A stretch of 64,000 bases of DNA from positions 19,442,092-19,506,091 of the forward strand of contig OZ020611.1 of assembly GCA_963971575.1 (NCBI GenBank). Direction: 5' to 3'. The notes under the pieces were generated by a model. That model searched no databases and had not been told where the DNA came from. It saw nothing but the letters and a program-made list of their open reading frames with translations. The position numbers were made by a program, and so were the translations under genes. This document shows, piece after piece, positions 1-11,449 of the stretch (within the stretch, counting starts at the first letter, position 1; every line of letters begins with the position of its first letter). The stretch comes from Liopterus haemorrhoidalis (taxonomy: Eukaryota; Arthropoda; Insecta; Coleoptera; Dytiscidae).

Positions 1-33
1 TGACTTAAGGCTGCGTATAACCCCCGGAGGTTA

Positions 34-743
34 CTAGTTTCTTATACAAAACTAACAATCTGAAATAAAATTAGTATCAACCTATACATCAAATTTTGGA
101 CCGAATTTGTATCTATCTAATATGATAGTTTTAGTTGTAGAAAAATTTATAGTAAAAATATTATCGCTCAATAACTTAAAAATAGACATCAGCGATATTG
201 TTCTGTAATTTTTTAAATCTATTTGTGGGTTTCGAATAACTTTTATATTTATATAGTTTTGTGTAGAAATGTTCAAATAATACGTCAATTTTTTTTCGAC
301 TTGATTTCTTATAGTTTAGAACCTTCATCGAAAAAAATTATACTTAAAGATAATAGAATGCCACTTGGTACACGTATTCTTCAAGAAAAATAAATCATTT
401 TTACCCGTAACACCAATTTTGAAAACCGCGGCAGATTCAAGAGAGCGGCAAAAATAGATTACCAAGTACAATAACTATAAGTAATTTTCACAATACAACA
501 AAATAGCTAGAATCATATTTGTAGAATGAAGCTTTAGGTACAATTTGCCGCATCGTACGCAAATATGCGTCGATTGGTTTACAAGATGGCGTCTATAATG
601 CAATTTGCTTATTTACAACTACCTAACAGTTTTTTCTACAATTAAAAATATCCTATTAGATAGATAATAATTCGCTGCAAATTTTGATATATAGATTGTT
701 ATTAATTTTATTTCCGATTATTAGTTTTGTATAAGAAACTATT
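34..743. repeat. Foldback/MITE-like repeat with about 50-bp terminal inverted repeats
   Basis: Positions about 34-88 and 692-743 are inverted copies of each other; both contain TAGTTTCTTATACAAAACTA. The interior at about 330-610 is a diverged copy of the outer arm of the giant foldback at 51.5 kb: same order of motifs, including AATGCCA(C/T)TTGG, a CGGCAGATTCAA-like block and TACAATTTGCCGC. No coding potential is visible. The target duplication could not be fixed. Confidence 0.6.
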
Positions 744-1071
744 GAGGACTATAGGGTTGTGCGCCGCCTTGGTTTGTCAAGTGGAATATAATTTGGAACG
801 GAATCTCTAGTTAGTTTCGATATTCCTTGTTTTAAAACTATATTAAGTCGATCAACGCATGGCGGTAAGCAATCTTAAATCGTTTTTTCTGAGCTATTTA
901 TCATTTCCGACTTAATACAATTTACCTCTGATGTGCTGATATAATGACGTCGGAGGGAGTGCAGGGGGTATATTACAAGTTTTAATTACTAAAGGGAACG
1001 ATAGATTTGGATAATTTCTAGGAAATGGTCGATGCTTGAAACATATTGGGAACCTCTTTTCTAAAGCTTTA
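744..1071. other. Gene-free AT-rich stretch
   Basis: No open frame with recognisable protein content, no RNA gene and no clear repeat boundary were found here. Confidence 0.5.
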
Positions 1072-1572
1072 TGCTGCGTTCAGAACCTCTCAATTAGGAA
1101 TTAGAATTAGTACTTAGAATTAACGTAAATGTTTGTTATACGTAACTGTACGTTACCGTTCACAACCTTCAAAATTAATACTTATACTTATAAATTAAAA
1201 TTAGATGTTTGTAGACTGCAAACCCTTACGTTAATTTATAATTGACGCAGTAAGCACTTGTCAAACTAAAAATTTCTATGACCATATTTTTTTGCTTCTA
1301 TCCACATCTTTGTGTTTTCTATGTGTATAAATATAAATTTTTCCTCTATTTCAACTCTTTTCTGAACCATGAAACACTCAAAAACTCATTAGCAAATGGA
1401 AACAGCTGCCAAATATCTATCGATAAAGTAGAAATCGATAAAAATATCTGTCAGTGGCTTAATTTCTTAATTTTTTATTGTGAATGCTGCTTAATTTCTA
1501 CGTAGAAATTTTATGTTAAGTACTAATTTCACGTTAATTCTAATTTATAATATGGAGGTTCTGAACGAAGCA
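1072..1572. mobile_element. PIF/Harbinger-type MITE
   Basis: The ends read TGCTGCGTTCAGAACCTC on the left and the reverse complement of TGCTTCGTTCAGAACCTC on the right, flanked on both sides by TTA (1069-1071 and 1573-1575). A 3-bp TTA duplication is the PIF/Harbinger habit. The interior is AT-rich and non-coding; short open frames in it are chance. Confidence 0.65.
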
Positions 1573-2394
1573 TTAAATTTCACGTGTATCCGCAACGATA
1601 TTCGAGACCTTATTTTAGAAGATTCCTAGAACTATTTGACTACTTACACGCTGTATGATACATATTTTTTTTTAAATAAAATATACAGTCTGATATCATA
1701 TTTCTTTGAATTCTGCGTAAAAAAGGAGGTTCTTTACTTAGTGTACTTTAATCCAAAATTTAAAAATGTTTGTATTTTTAGCGGGATGTGATTTTTCGAC
1801 ATTACAGTATATTTTTAATCTGTCTGTTAATTATGGTTGAGAAATCTATTGTCTACCACCAAAAGTATGATAAGTATGTGAACTTGGTGGCTCAGTATTG
1901 GTAGTCGGGATAACATTTAAATTAAATCATTTAAATGCCATTTGCAAGCTGCTTCTATGGAAACGACTATCATTTAACAAAAAAACAAAAAATTTATATA
2001 TATGTTAAGTGTGAATTTTTCACACATTTCAGGGTTTTGTAGGTATTTAATAAATCTAAGAAGCCAACATAATACTGGATGTCTAGGAATATTTGTTCTA
2101 TAATCACATCAAAATCAGTTGATTTATTTCTTTTTGATACCTTAAATACAAAAGGTTGGGTCACAACCTATAATAGTATAATAAAATAACTGAACACTAC
2201 AGACTACACTCTACAGTGTGGAGTGTAGTGTGGTGTTCAAAATTCGGTACTCAGCTGTTAACATCTTTTTATCATATTTTTAATTTTAAAAAAGGACACA
2301 GATTATTTTAGCCATAAATACAAAAAAAAAACATAACATTATTAGCCATAATTTAGGCATGAATTAAAAAAGTAATTAATTGTGTCAAAAACAC
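1573..2394. other. Gene-free stretch with an R2-like motif
   Basis: AT-rich. It holds a short motif at about 2010-2050 (CACACATTTCAGGGTTTTGTAGGTAT split over a hairpin) that recurs at about 9510, 18745, 48840, 58055 and 59570, and a strong hairpin at 2192-2238 (separate entry). No gene is seen. Confidence 0.5.
2192..2238. repeat. 47-bp imperfect hairpin
   Basis: GAACAC...CTACACTC is followed by GAGTGTAG...GTGTTC, giving a stem of about 16 bp with small bulges. No gene lies next to it, so a terminator or regulatory role cannot be argued. Confidence 0.6.
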
Positions 2395-2570
2395 CAAACC
2401 TGCAATATTTTCCGAAAACGCAGTCGTATCAAAAATTCCTCCCGTAAGTTTGCGGCTCAAACCAATGTACATTACCTATAATTTTTTCAGATTTTTAGTT
2501 TAACCTCTTTGGGTAAAAGGGGGCGGGACAAGAACTTTTTTAGCACATTTTTAGCTAACATCGTGTTTAA
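2395..2570 (+). repeat. R2-family repeat, partial copy
   Basis: Aligns by eye with the longer R2 copies at 3795 and 19365: TTTTCCGAAAACGCAGTCG, then AAAAATTCCT, then the block ending in a G-rich GGGACAA. Non-coding. Confidence 0.5.
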
Positions 2571-2572
2571 GC

Positions 2573-2671
2573 CAGTGGCGAAGAGAGACCTCCGCTAGAC
2601 TTGCCCTCCCATAAAAAAAAAACAGTGGCGAAGGAAGACCTCCGCTAGACTTGCCCTCCCATAAAAAAAAA
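2573..2671. repeat. Tandem duplication of a 50-bp unit
   Basis: Two adjacent copies (2573-2622, 2623-2671) begin CAGTGGCGAAG and end CTTGCCCTCCCATAAAA. The same CTTGCCCTCCCATAAAA block leads into the R3 copy at 26275, so it is probably the left part of the R3 family. CAGTGGCG resembles a hAT-type terminus, but no opposite end was found. Confidence 0.7.
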
Positions 2672-2672
2672 C

Positions 2673-3396
2673 ACATATATTTATTTTTTTTTAATTTAAA
2701 AAAAGATTTAGGTAAATCTTCAAAAATGCCTCAAATTATGTCCTATACAATTTTTTGTCCAAGGCTTGGGTTACTAGTTACGATTTTTTAATTTTTTTAA
2801 TGTTTAATAACTTCCGTTTCCGGTTTCGGATTTTAATAAAAAAATAATAGGGTTCTTCCCAATTATTAGGAGAATTTTTTAGTACCAGAAAGAACTCTTT
2901 AAGTTAAACCGTTTTTGAGTTATCGTGTATACACACAGACACACACACACACACATACGGACGGCACTTCGAAAATAGGTTTTTTGGATTCCCTGGACCA
3001 TGAAACGTGGTCATCAGTCAAAATCTCGGCATCGAAAATTTTCGCGATTACAATACTTGCCCCTTATATATTAAGGTCGGGCAAGTAAAAATAATAAACA
3101 AAAAAATTTTTTTTTTTTTAATGTAATAAAGGTTTAGGTAAATCTTCAAAAATACATCAAATTATGTTCTATACAAATTTGTGTCCAAGGCTTGGTTTAC
3201 TAGATACGAATTTTTTTAAATTTTAAAGTTTAATAACTTCCGTTTCCGGTTTCGGATTTGCATAAAAAACAATAGGGTTCTTCCCAATTAACAGGAGAAT
3301 TTTTGAGTAGAACGAACTCTCTAAGTTAAACTGTTCTTGAGTTATCGTGTGTGTGTGTACACACACACACACACACACGTGTTAAAAAACTACTTT
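2673..3396. repeat. R3-family repeats, two adjacent copies with (CA)n
   Basis: Copy one (about 2673-3092) and copy two (about 3093-3396, partial) share the block CGTTTCCGGTTTCGGAT, the block GTTATCGTGT running into a (CA)n tract, and in copy one the downstream GGATTCCCTGGACCATGAAA and a right end near GGTCGGGCAAGTA. A third copy is at 26275-26948. The terminal block resembles that of R1 (ATATATAAGGG...GACC), so R1 and R3 look distantly related. Confidence 0.65.
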
Positions 3397-3400
3397 TCGT

Positions 3401-3650
3401 TAACACATAAAACACAGAAACACACTTGGTTAAAGTTCCACAAAATGAATTTATTAAATATCTTAATATATATATATTTCGGCTTCTTAGGCCATCATCA
3501 GCAGAATGAGATACAAAGTGTGTTGACATTATTTATAATTATAACTAAATGTTACCTGTACATAAACTATTTACAAATATTTGTAATAAGATATTTAATA
3601 AATTCATTTTGTGGAACTTTAACCAAGCGTGTTTCGTGTTTTATGTGTTA
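3401..3650. repeat. Inverted-repeat element with hammerhead-like core
   Basis: Arms of about 65 bp (3401-3465 and 3587-3650) are inverted copies; the outer ends read TAACACATAAAACAC. On the minus strand the loop contains CTGATGATGGCCTAAGAAGC followed by CGAAA (plus 3477-3502). This matches the CUGAUGA / GGC-GCC stem II / GAAA core of hammerhead ribozymes, but no clear cleavage triplet or stem I partner follows. Overlapping open frames are low-complexity shadows. Confidence 0.55.
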
Positions 3651-3794
3651 TTTAAAATGTTCCATCAAGAGGTAACAGCTACATCCATCAATATTAATAC
3701 TTTTCGTTCTTTAATCTACGTCCTAAGAGCTTTCTTTGGATACCACACAAGAGATAAAAAAAAATTATTGACGAAAAAAAAACTACATGTTTCG

Positions 3795-4260
3795 AAAAAA
3801 TAATCTGATAAAAAATTCCTGTTGAACTATTGCGGTTCTTATCAATGTTCATTATGGAGATTGTTTTCAGATTTTTAGATCAACACCCCTGAGAGATAGG
3901 GTGGGGGACTAAAGTTTTTATACATATTTTTTGCAAAAATCCATAAAAAAAAAATATTTTTCAAAAATAAAATTTGCTTGTTGATCCGCGTATAAAGAGG
4001 TTTAATTTGGTATGCCACACAAAATTTTAAAAATATTTATTTTTTTATTAATATATAATTGTTTATATTTATCTCAGGATGCGTTTTTTTGAACTCTCAG
4101 TATTTTTCCTATATGTGGATCAAAGAGTAGTATAAGCATGACAAATTTCAACTTTCTGTGTTAAGCCGCTTGGCTACAATTTCTATCATACAGACAGACA
4201 GACACATGAGTTACGTTATAAGGATTTTTTGGTGGTCATACATCCAAGACCATAAAAAGG
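3795..4260 (+). repeat. R2-family repeat with (CAGA)n tract
   Basis: Matches the R2 copy at 19365-19857 over most of its length, including TATTTTTCCTATATGTGG, a block ending GGCTACAATTT, a short ACAGACAGACAGAC run and TTATAAGGATTTTTTGG. Non-coding. Confidence 0.6.
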
Positions 4261-5044
4261 TTCTAAAACTTCGTATCATTCTTAAATAAACATTATACAA
4301 ATTTTAAAAACCATGTCTGTCCACCTGGATGCAGTACTGTTAAAATATGTAATTGCTTCTTTCGTTTTTAGTAACTCGCCGTTGAAGACTCGTGTACCGG
4401 CACCGGTTCGAGTGCCACACTTTGAATAGCACTGTTTTAAGCCAGTTATTCCTTCTGTTATTATATGTTATTTTGTAATTATATTTTCCTGAAAGAAATT
4501 ATCTATTGATTTTTTAAAAAACCATAGTTATTATAATTAATGATTAATTATTTATAATAATAATTACAGGAAATATACTATAATAACTTAATAATGTTAA
4601 AAAGAATAATTTTGGGGGAAGTATAGTTAAAGAATAGCAAAATTAGCATACGATCACGCGAGACGCGCATTTGGCCTTTGACAAAAACTGACATCCGATG
4701 AAAATTACACCAAAAGTAAACAGAAATGATTTGTCATTAATGTAAATAAGTAGTTCGGTTCATGTTACAGAACTTTTTTATCGTTTGCATGATGAGGTGT
4801 AGTCCACTAATTATCTGACAGCTGAAATGTTTACAGTTACAGAGGTGAGTTTAGGGGGTGAAATATTCAGTGAGTGTTATTTTATAACCAGGTAGGACCG
4901 TTCTATTCGTTAAAATGTTGGCTTTTTTCTTTATTTTCTTTGTCAACTTTTGGCTTTAGACGAGGGTTGCTACTTAAGTTTTGCAGTTTAGCTGTTGCCT
5001 GACAGATGTTGAATTCGACAAGTTGTTTTTTGAATTGTTTTTAT
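4261..5044. other. Gene-free AT-rich stretch
   Basis: Only short AT hairpins (about 4530-4570) and chance open frames. Nothing recognised. Confidence 0.5.
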
Positions 5045-5047
5045 TAT

Positions 5048-5350
5048 TAGGGTTTTGTAGGTATGGTATATTAAATAACCCTTATAACGTCACTCATGTG
5101 TCTATCTGTATGGTAGAAATTGTAGCCAAACGGCTTCACATAGATGAAATTTGGCACGCTTATACAAATTCTTGACTCACATATAGGAAAAATATAGAAT
5201 ATTAAAAAAAAAACACAAATATAAATTTAATGAAAATAAATATTTTTTTATATTTTGAGTGGGGTATTAAATAATACCTCTTAATGAGTGGATAAAAAAA
5301 AATATTTTTGAGAAATGATTTTATTTTTTTTATTGGATTTTGCCAAAAAC
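5048..5350 (-). repeat. R2-family repeat, inverted copy
   Basis: Begins with AGGGTTTTGTAGGTATGG, the reverse complement of the right end of the 19365-19857 copy. The CACATAGGAAAAATA block follows in matching reverse order. The 64-codon open frame across it is chance. Confidence 0.6.
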
Positions 5351-5418
5351 ATTTTGTCCATTTATTGATTTATAAATAAATCAATAAATTATAACTATTA
5401 ATACAATTTACAATCAGC

Positions 5419-5580
5419 CAGTTTTACCATCGTTGAATAATTTTATTTAACAACTTAAGTTAACAATATCGCACCATTCTATTGACAGCAATGTTAATTT
5501 CTTCATTAATAGTTTAAAACCGATGCGATATTGTCAACTTTATTTGTTAAATAAATTTATTCAACGATGGTGAAAATGGG
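5419..5580. mobile_element. Short palindromic MITE
   Basis: About 57-bp inverted ends: ACCATCGTTGAATAA near 5427 and its complement ending near 5571, followed inward by TTTATTTAACAA...CAATATCGCA on both sides. A separate near-perfect AT palindrome sits just upstream (about 5360-5390). The target duplication was not resolved. Confidence 0.6.
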
Positions 5581-6200
5581 CAAATGAGTATTTATTTTGC
5601 ACCTAACCATTAATTTATTTTAATACTGGATAAGTACACATATGTTACATTTGAAATACTAAAGAGTGGGTATAATATAAGCACTGGTCCGTCAGAAATA
5701 ATCTTGGAACTAATGCGATTATTTTGCACTTTACCGTTGCTGGGCCGGCAACTGATACATCAATGGACCAGCTAACGGCCACGGGGACACCGGGGTACTG
5801 GCCCAGTGCGAAATGCCAGTACTGGCCCATTACTTTCAATGCCGGGGAGTATGTGTTTCAACAGTACTGGCCCGTATAAAAATATTTTCTGGGAAATTAA
5901 CAAAAATAAGGAGTGCTTATAAAATGCTGGTAAAGTACTTCGTATAGTAGGAGTGCGAAATACAAATGTGAAGTACATTATTAATACTGGCGTTGCACAA
6001 ACTTTTGGTGCCAGCAATTTACCAACAGAAAAAGCAGTTTGCCGGCATTCGGCCGATGGTTGCATGTTTGCTGGGCAGAGATTCGAAGATGTCGCAAGCA
6101 GGGTAAAACCATTGATGTGAATTAATTACTGATTGCATTTTATTTAATTTATTTTTATATTTTCATGACGACGATGTAATATTTGTAATGCACGTACCGT
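5581..6200. other. GC-richer segment with repeated ACTGGCCC, origin unknown
   Basis: This block is visibly more GC-rich than its surroundings and repeats the word (GT)ACTGGCCC four times between about 5790 and 5875. Plus-frame translation of about 5920-6100 is open and not obviously low-complexity, but it matches no family I recognise and has no supported start or splice sites. Left as unknown. Confidence 0.3.
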
Positions 6201-6619
6201 GTGATCATAATTTCTTGTCAGTTACATAACAGTAAACAATGAGCTTAAAAATATCAAAACTGTATTCTATCTCTTATCTAAAAATTCCAATTTAACAAAG
6301 AACCAATCAGTAACGATATTGTATTGAACTTCATGTTGTTCGTTAACTCAATGGCGTGTAGAGAAAAAGTAGTGGTTTTTGTTAAGATATATTATTGGTT
6401 TTTTTCGTTATTATTGTTGTTGTTGATATTATTGTTATTAAGATTGTAATTGGAAGACGATTGTTGATCGAGGTTAGCTCTTAGAGGTAAGTGAAATATT
6501 GAACATACATAACCCAAAATAAAAATTGAATCTACGTCTATGTGTGCATGTCCTTGGAAATAAATTTGATAACAAAATGTTTCTGTGAACTATTGCATAA
6601 CTGACAAGAAATTATGACC
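6201..6619. mobile_element. Probable MITE with about 25-bp inverted ends
   Basis: CATAATTTCTTGTCAGTTA at about 6208-6226 recurs inverted at about 6596-6616. The interior is AT-rich and non-coding with a (TTG/TTA)n patch. Exact termini and target duplication are not resolved. Confidence 0.5.
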
Positions 6620-7549
6620 GCTCTGTATAAGTATTATAGAAAAAATACGATTTTTCAGAACAATCGGTTACAGTTTACCAAGATTTTTCTGGAAAAAAAA
6701 TCGGTTTGGTTTTGGTTACAGTTAATGAAAAAGTTAAAAAAAGCAACAATTAACCGGCTTTTTAACCGGTTTCCAACCCTGATTTTATCTATGGGCCTGC
6801 TAGGTCTGTAGTGCTTCGTTATTATTTATTATATAACATTTATTAATTTTCTGTATAACAATCACGAATTTTGTAATTAAGTTTAAATAACATACAAACT
6901 TATATAGTACAAACGCCTTTTAAGCTGTTCGCCATTCTTAATAATAAACATTCTAAATTCCCTTATGTGCTCTCAAATATTGCACCCCTTCATAATATAC
7001 GCCTATGAAGACTGCTTTCTTTGTTTTCTCCAACTCCTCCCCTTTTAATCCAACACTGCTCGTCATATGATATAATTATCTGCTTTAAAACAAAATCTCA
7101 ACATCCAAAACTAACATATCAAATTTCAAAGGAAATGATCCTCTACTGTCTCTATAAATAAATGAATGAGAATATAAAATTCCAGATTTGATTTCTCTGT
7201 TTAATGTTGGTTATATAACCAGGATTTCTCAAAATGTGTGTGCCAATGAGTTCCGCGTAACAACCAAGGGTTCCAAAAAATTCTGATTACTTTAATTTTG
7301 ATTCAACAGACAAATCAAGCAGAAATAGCGCAAGAGATAAATAAAAGAAAATGGCTATAGATCAGGCATTCTGTACAAAAAGGACCAAATGTGATACCAA
7401 GAATGGCACTCGACTGGAACGAAAGAGATGTAGGAAGATCAATGACTACATGGAGGTGAAGTATTTTAAGTCCCTTTAAGACCCAAATAAATATTTTCAA
7501 GAAAAATAAAAGCATTATTCACAAAAAATAAATCAAAATTTAAAAAATT
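6620..7549. other. Gene-free stretch
   Basis: No recognised protein, RNA or repeat boundary. Open frames here are short and AT-driven. Confidence 0.45.
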
Positions 7550-9058
7550 ATCTGTGGCCACCACAGGACCAACCGCAATCACAAAGTACTTGTTTAATTC
7601 ATGCTGCTTTATCAAAAAATGTCTCAAATAAAAGTTAGTTATTGCTTTTATAGCAACTTTTGTTAAATACATTTTTTCGAAATATTTTTCTGTTATGAAA
7701 TATTCGCAAAAAACTTAAAATCGACACGAGTAAACTCCCATTTAATCGATTTTTACCAAAAGTTGATCAACTCGTACCATTGATGTCAAAAGCTTAAATA
7801 TAAAGTTTCATAAAAATCCTTTTAGCCGAATTTGTTCTGCACGTGTGTACAGACCGACAGACAGACAGACCGACCGACAGACATAATGCTAGAAATAGTC
7901 AAAACGTTATGTAGGGACCTCAATTTGTAGAGATCCATCGAAATATCGAAATGTTAAAATCGGTATGATCACAATTAGAGATGGGAATTTCGGCTCAGTT
8001 TGCGGAACCGGATCAGTGGTCTGAAAAATATGACCTTCTTGAAAACACCTGGCGATGTGACTAGACAGTAAAATGTGGAGGGGGATGGGACGAGAAAGTA
8101 AAATGTGGAAGTAAAGTGTCTATGTGGCCTTGAAATGAGGCAGAACGATCATTGCTATACTACTGAGGTCGTTCAGTTTGTTGAGCCGGTTCATTGATCC
8201 AGCTCTGTGATCCGGTTAAGTAAACATGTTTCCAAGACACAGGTCGGTCGTTATTTCGTAGGTAGAACGTCGCTTAGAGCCGGTTCTTGCAATATGTGAA
8301 CTGTAAACATGATCCCGAGACACAGGTCGGTCGGTCGTTCGGTCGTAGGTAGAACGTCGTTTAGAATCTTGCAATATATAAACTGTAAAAATGATCCCGA
8401 GACACAGGTCGGTCGGTCGTTCGGTCGTAGGTAGAACGTCGCTTAGAGCCGGCTCTTGCTTAGATCCGGTTCTTGCAATATATGAACTGTAAACATGATC
8501 CCGAGACACAGGTCAGTCAGTTGTCAGTCGTTCGCTCGTAGGTAGAACGTCGCTTAGCCCCGGCTCTTATCTAACATTTTTTAAACAAACAATTCACTTT
8601 ATGTAGCTACTGTATTTTAAACCAGATGTGTTAAGTTTATGGCGATGTTTATTGCCCTTATAAATCGGACATCTGGGTTTTGGGCAATATTTTTAATATT
8701 TTTATATAGTATGGTTGTAAGAAAATACAGACTAAGCCTATTAGTTCCAAATAAACTGCCCTACAAATTGATGACAAAATACACTTTATGATAATACATT
8801 ACAAGCCGAGTTCTCGCGAAGTTCAACATGACATCGATCCAGATCCGGATCACTCCGGTCACAGCTCACAATCGCCCGATCAATCGTATCCTTGAAACTT
8901 GAAACTATACAGTGAGCCGTGAGCCGGCTCATTTCAATTTGGTGAACCGTGTCACTTCGGTCAGTATACTGAGCCGGCTCAGCGAGCCGGTTCGTTCATG
9001 AACGACCCATCTCTAATCACAATACCTCCCTTATATATGTTGGCGGTCGGTAAAAACT
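7550..9058 (-). repeat. R1-family repeat copy, split by a hAT insertion
   Basis: The left part (7550-7967) runs from the GTGGCCACCAC centre block through TCAAATAAAAGTTAGTTATTG, CGACACGAGTAAACTCCC, CACGTGTGTACAGACCGACA and (CAGA)n to CGGTATG. The right part (9016-9058) continues ATCACAATACCTCCC to GGCGGTCGGTAA. Removing 7976-9015 plus one 8-bp duplicate restores the R1 sequence seen at 13604, 23473 and 60806. Confidence 0.75.
7976..9015. mobile_element. Non-autonomous hAT element, copy A
   Basis: Begins TAGAGATGGGAATTTCGG and ends with the complement of TAGAGATGGGTCGTTCATG. It is flanked by a perfect 8-bp duplication ATCACAAT (7968-7975 and 9016-9023). TIR type and 8-bp duplication are hAT hallmarks. 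It contains about four copies of a GTAGGTAGAACGTCGCTTAG minisatellite (about 8215-8560) and many GAGCCGG words. No transposase is encoded. Two siblings lie at 9647-10593 and 35550-37062. Confidence 0.9.
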
Positions 9059-9508
9059 ATCCACAACAAAACCAAGATGCTTTATTTCTTTATTTTCATT
9101 ATCTACTTTAATATTTATTATATTTAAATTAATTTTAGAATATTTATATTTTGACATTAGGATCATACATTTGATTTTTTCTATATTCATTTTTAATTTA
9201 TTCAAACAAAAATAATTATGAAACTTATTTAGTTCTACATTTATTCTATTTATAGCTTTATTGAGATTTTTATCATAGACGGCAATCAAGATAATGGCTG
9301 CAAATAAATTTATATAATCAAAATTTACTTTATTGGCAATATCATTAATATAAATGAGAAATAATATCGGTCCTAGACAACTTCCCTGTGGAACACCCCA
9401 ATTGTTACGTAATCTATATGAATAATTATTGCCTATTTTAATTTTTTGGTACCTGTCTGATAGAAAAAATATTCCTACACATCCAGCATTCTGTTGACTT
9501 CTACACAT
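9024..9508 (-). pseudogene. LINE reverse-transcriptase fragment
   Basis: The minus-strand frame from 9508 carries RT motif B (GVPQGSCLGP, then FLIYINDI) followed by palm and thumb sequence with HLGFVVDS. This is the arrangement seen in CR1/jockey-type non-LTR retrotransposons. The expected FADD catalytic box reads FAAII, so both catalytic aspartates are lost. The frame runs at its 3' side into the R1 repeat (after about 9058), which truncates it. No endonuclease domain or LINE 3' end is present. It is a dead fragment; the clade is inferred from the motif style only. Confidence 0.7.
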
Positions 9509-9559
9509 TTTAAATACCTACAAAACCCTGAAATATGTGAAATTACACACTTCTATTAT

Positions 9560-9646
9560 TACTATTTTTTTTTTATTTAAGTAATCGATACCACGTAGTA
9601 TCGATACTACGAAACGATACCGATACAAAGTATCGATATCTCCGAT
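9560..9646. repeat. TATCGATA-rich repeat remnant
   Basis: Several TATCGATA/ATCGATAC words in about 70 bp, resuming as TTGATATTT after the hAT copy B insertion. The hAT target duplication TCTCCGAT lies in it. It reads as an older repeat rather than a promoter, since no gene follows. Confidence 0.45.
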
Positions 9647-10593
9647 TAGAGATGGGTCGTTCATGAACGAACCGGCTCACTGAGCCGACTCAGTACACTG
9701 ACCGAAGTGACACGGTTCACCAAATTGAAATGAGCCGGCTCACGGCTCACTGTATAGTTTCAAGTTTCAAGGATACCATTGGTCGGGCGATTGTGAGCTG
9801 TGACCAGAGTGATCCGGATCTGGATCGATGTCATGTTGAACTTCGCGAGAACTCGGCTTGTAATGTATTATCATAAAGTGTATTATTTATTGTCATCAAT
9901 TTGTAGGGCAGTTTATTTGAAACTAATAGGCTTAGTCTGTATTTTCTTACAACCATACTATATAAAAATATTAAAAATATTGCCCAAATCTCAGATGTCC
10001 GATTTATAAGGGCAATAAACATCGCCATAAACTTAACACATCTGGTTTAAAATACAGTAGCTACATAAAGTGAATTGTTTGTTTCAAAAATGTTAGATAA
10101 GAACCGGGGCTAAGCGACGTTCTACCTACGAGCGAACGACCGACAACTGACCGGGTCTAAGCGACGTTCTACCTACGAGCGAACGACCGACAACTGACCG
10201 GGTCTAAGGAAGAGCCGGTTCTAAGCGACGTCTACCTACGAGCGAACGACCGACAACTGACCGGGTCTAAGGAAGAGCCGGGTCTAAAGAAGAGCCGGCT
10301 CTAAGCGACGTCTACCTACGAGCGAACGACCGACAACTGACCGGGTCTAAGCAAGAGGCGGCTCTAAGCGACGTTCTACCTACGAACGAACGACTGACCG
10401 ACCTGTGTCTCGGGATCATGTTTACAGTTCATATATTGCAAGAACCGGCTCTAAGCGACGTTCTACCTACGAACTAACGACCGACCTGTGTCTCGAAAAC
10501 ATGTTTACTTAACCGGATCACTGAACCGGCTCAACAAACTGAACGACCTCCACTGATCCGGTTCCGCAAACTGAGCCGAAATTCCCATCTCTA
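9647..10593. mobile_element. Non-autonomous hAT element, copy B
   Basis: TAGAGATGGGTCG at the left and the complement of TAGAGATGGGAATTTCGG at the right, flanked by a perfect 8-bp duplication TCTCCGAT (9639-9646 and 10594-10601). Opposite orientation to copy A. Its minisatellite (about 10090-10480) has about seven roughly 60-bp units built on CTAAGCGACGTTCTACCTAC and GACCGACAACTGACCGG. Confidence 0.9.
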
Positions 10594-11449
10594 TCTCCGA
10601 TTGATATTTAAATTTCTAAACAAACAACCAGAGGGACAACTATGAGTAAGATGGGCGGACAGCATGGAGAAGAATTGAAAAAAATCAAAAATGATTTAAC
10701 CTTTATCTGTTGAAAGTTTTCGGGATATATTTGATTTCTATAGATACATAAAGTTTGATAGTCACTGTTATGAACTATTAATAGTTTCGAGGAATAATAT
10801 TTTTTAAACAATTTGATACGCGTGGGTGGTCTGGTATATACCATATAATTCATTTCTGCAGTATTTCATGATACAGTAGTGAGAATCTGACAGGTCATGT
10901 CCGTTTCTCAGAAATAAATATTATATAAAATTTATCCACATCTGGTTAACTTTATTGTCGAGATACTACGGAGACTATTTATTTCTGGATCATTTACTAT
11001 TTGGGTCATAAATATTATCTTTTCACTGGAAACGGTCACTTAAAACAAAATGGTGTTAATGGAGTAAATAAAATACTATTTTAAGATAATTTTAATTTTA
11101 GTAACACTATTCAAAATATAAGATAAAGAATACAGAAAAGAACAATAAAAGAAGCATAAATGGATATTCAAGACCAACAGATCCATAGCTAGTTCGTTTA
11201 GAATTGACGTAGTATAATAATAATAATAGTAATAATGTTAAGAGAAAATGTTACAGAGATGCATATAATCTGTCTCAATTTGTAATACGAAACTAGATCT
11301 AGTTACTTTGGTGACTGTTGTGGTGTAAACAGACTTTGGCGTATACGTGTGAACCAATACTATGATAATATTATAAATGTATTGTCAATATACAACATAA
11401 AAAATGAACTTTCCCTGTTAGTTACGTATTACAAAATGAGACAGATAAT
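10594..11449. other. Gene-free stretch
   Basis: AT-rich. No recognised gene or repeat. Confidence 0.45.

Noticed and set aside
8216..8509. 97-codon repetitive frame
   Set aside because: It translates the GTAGGTAGAACGTCG minisatellite of hAT copy A.
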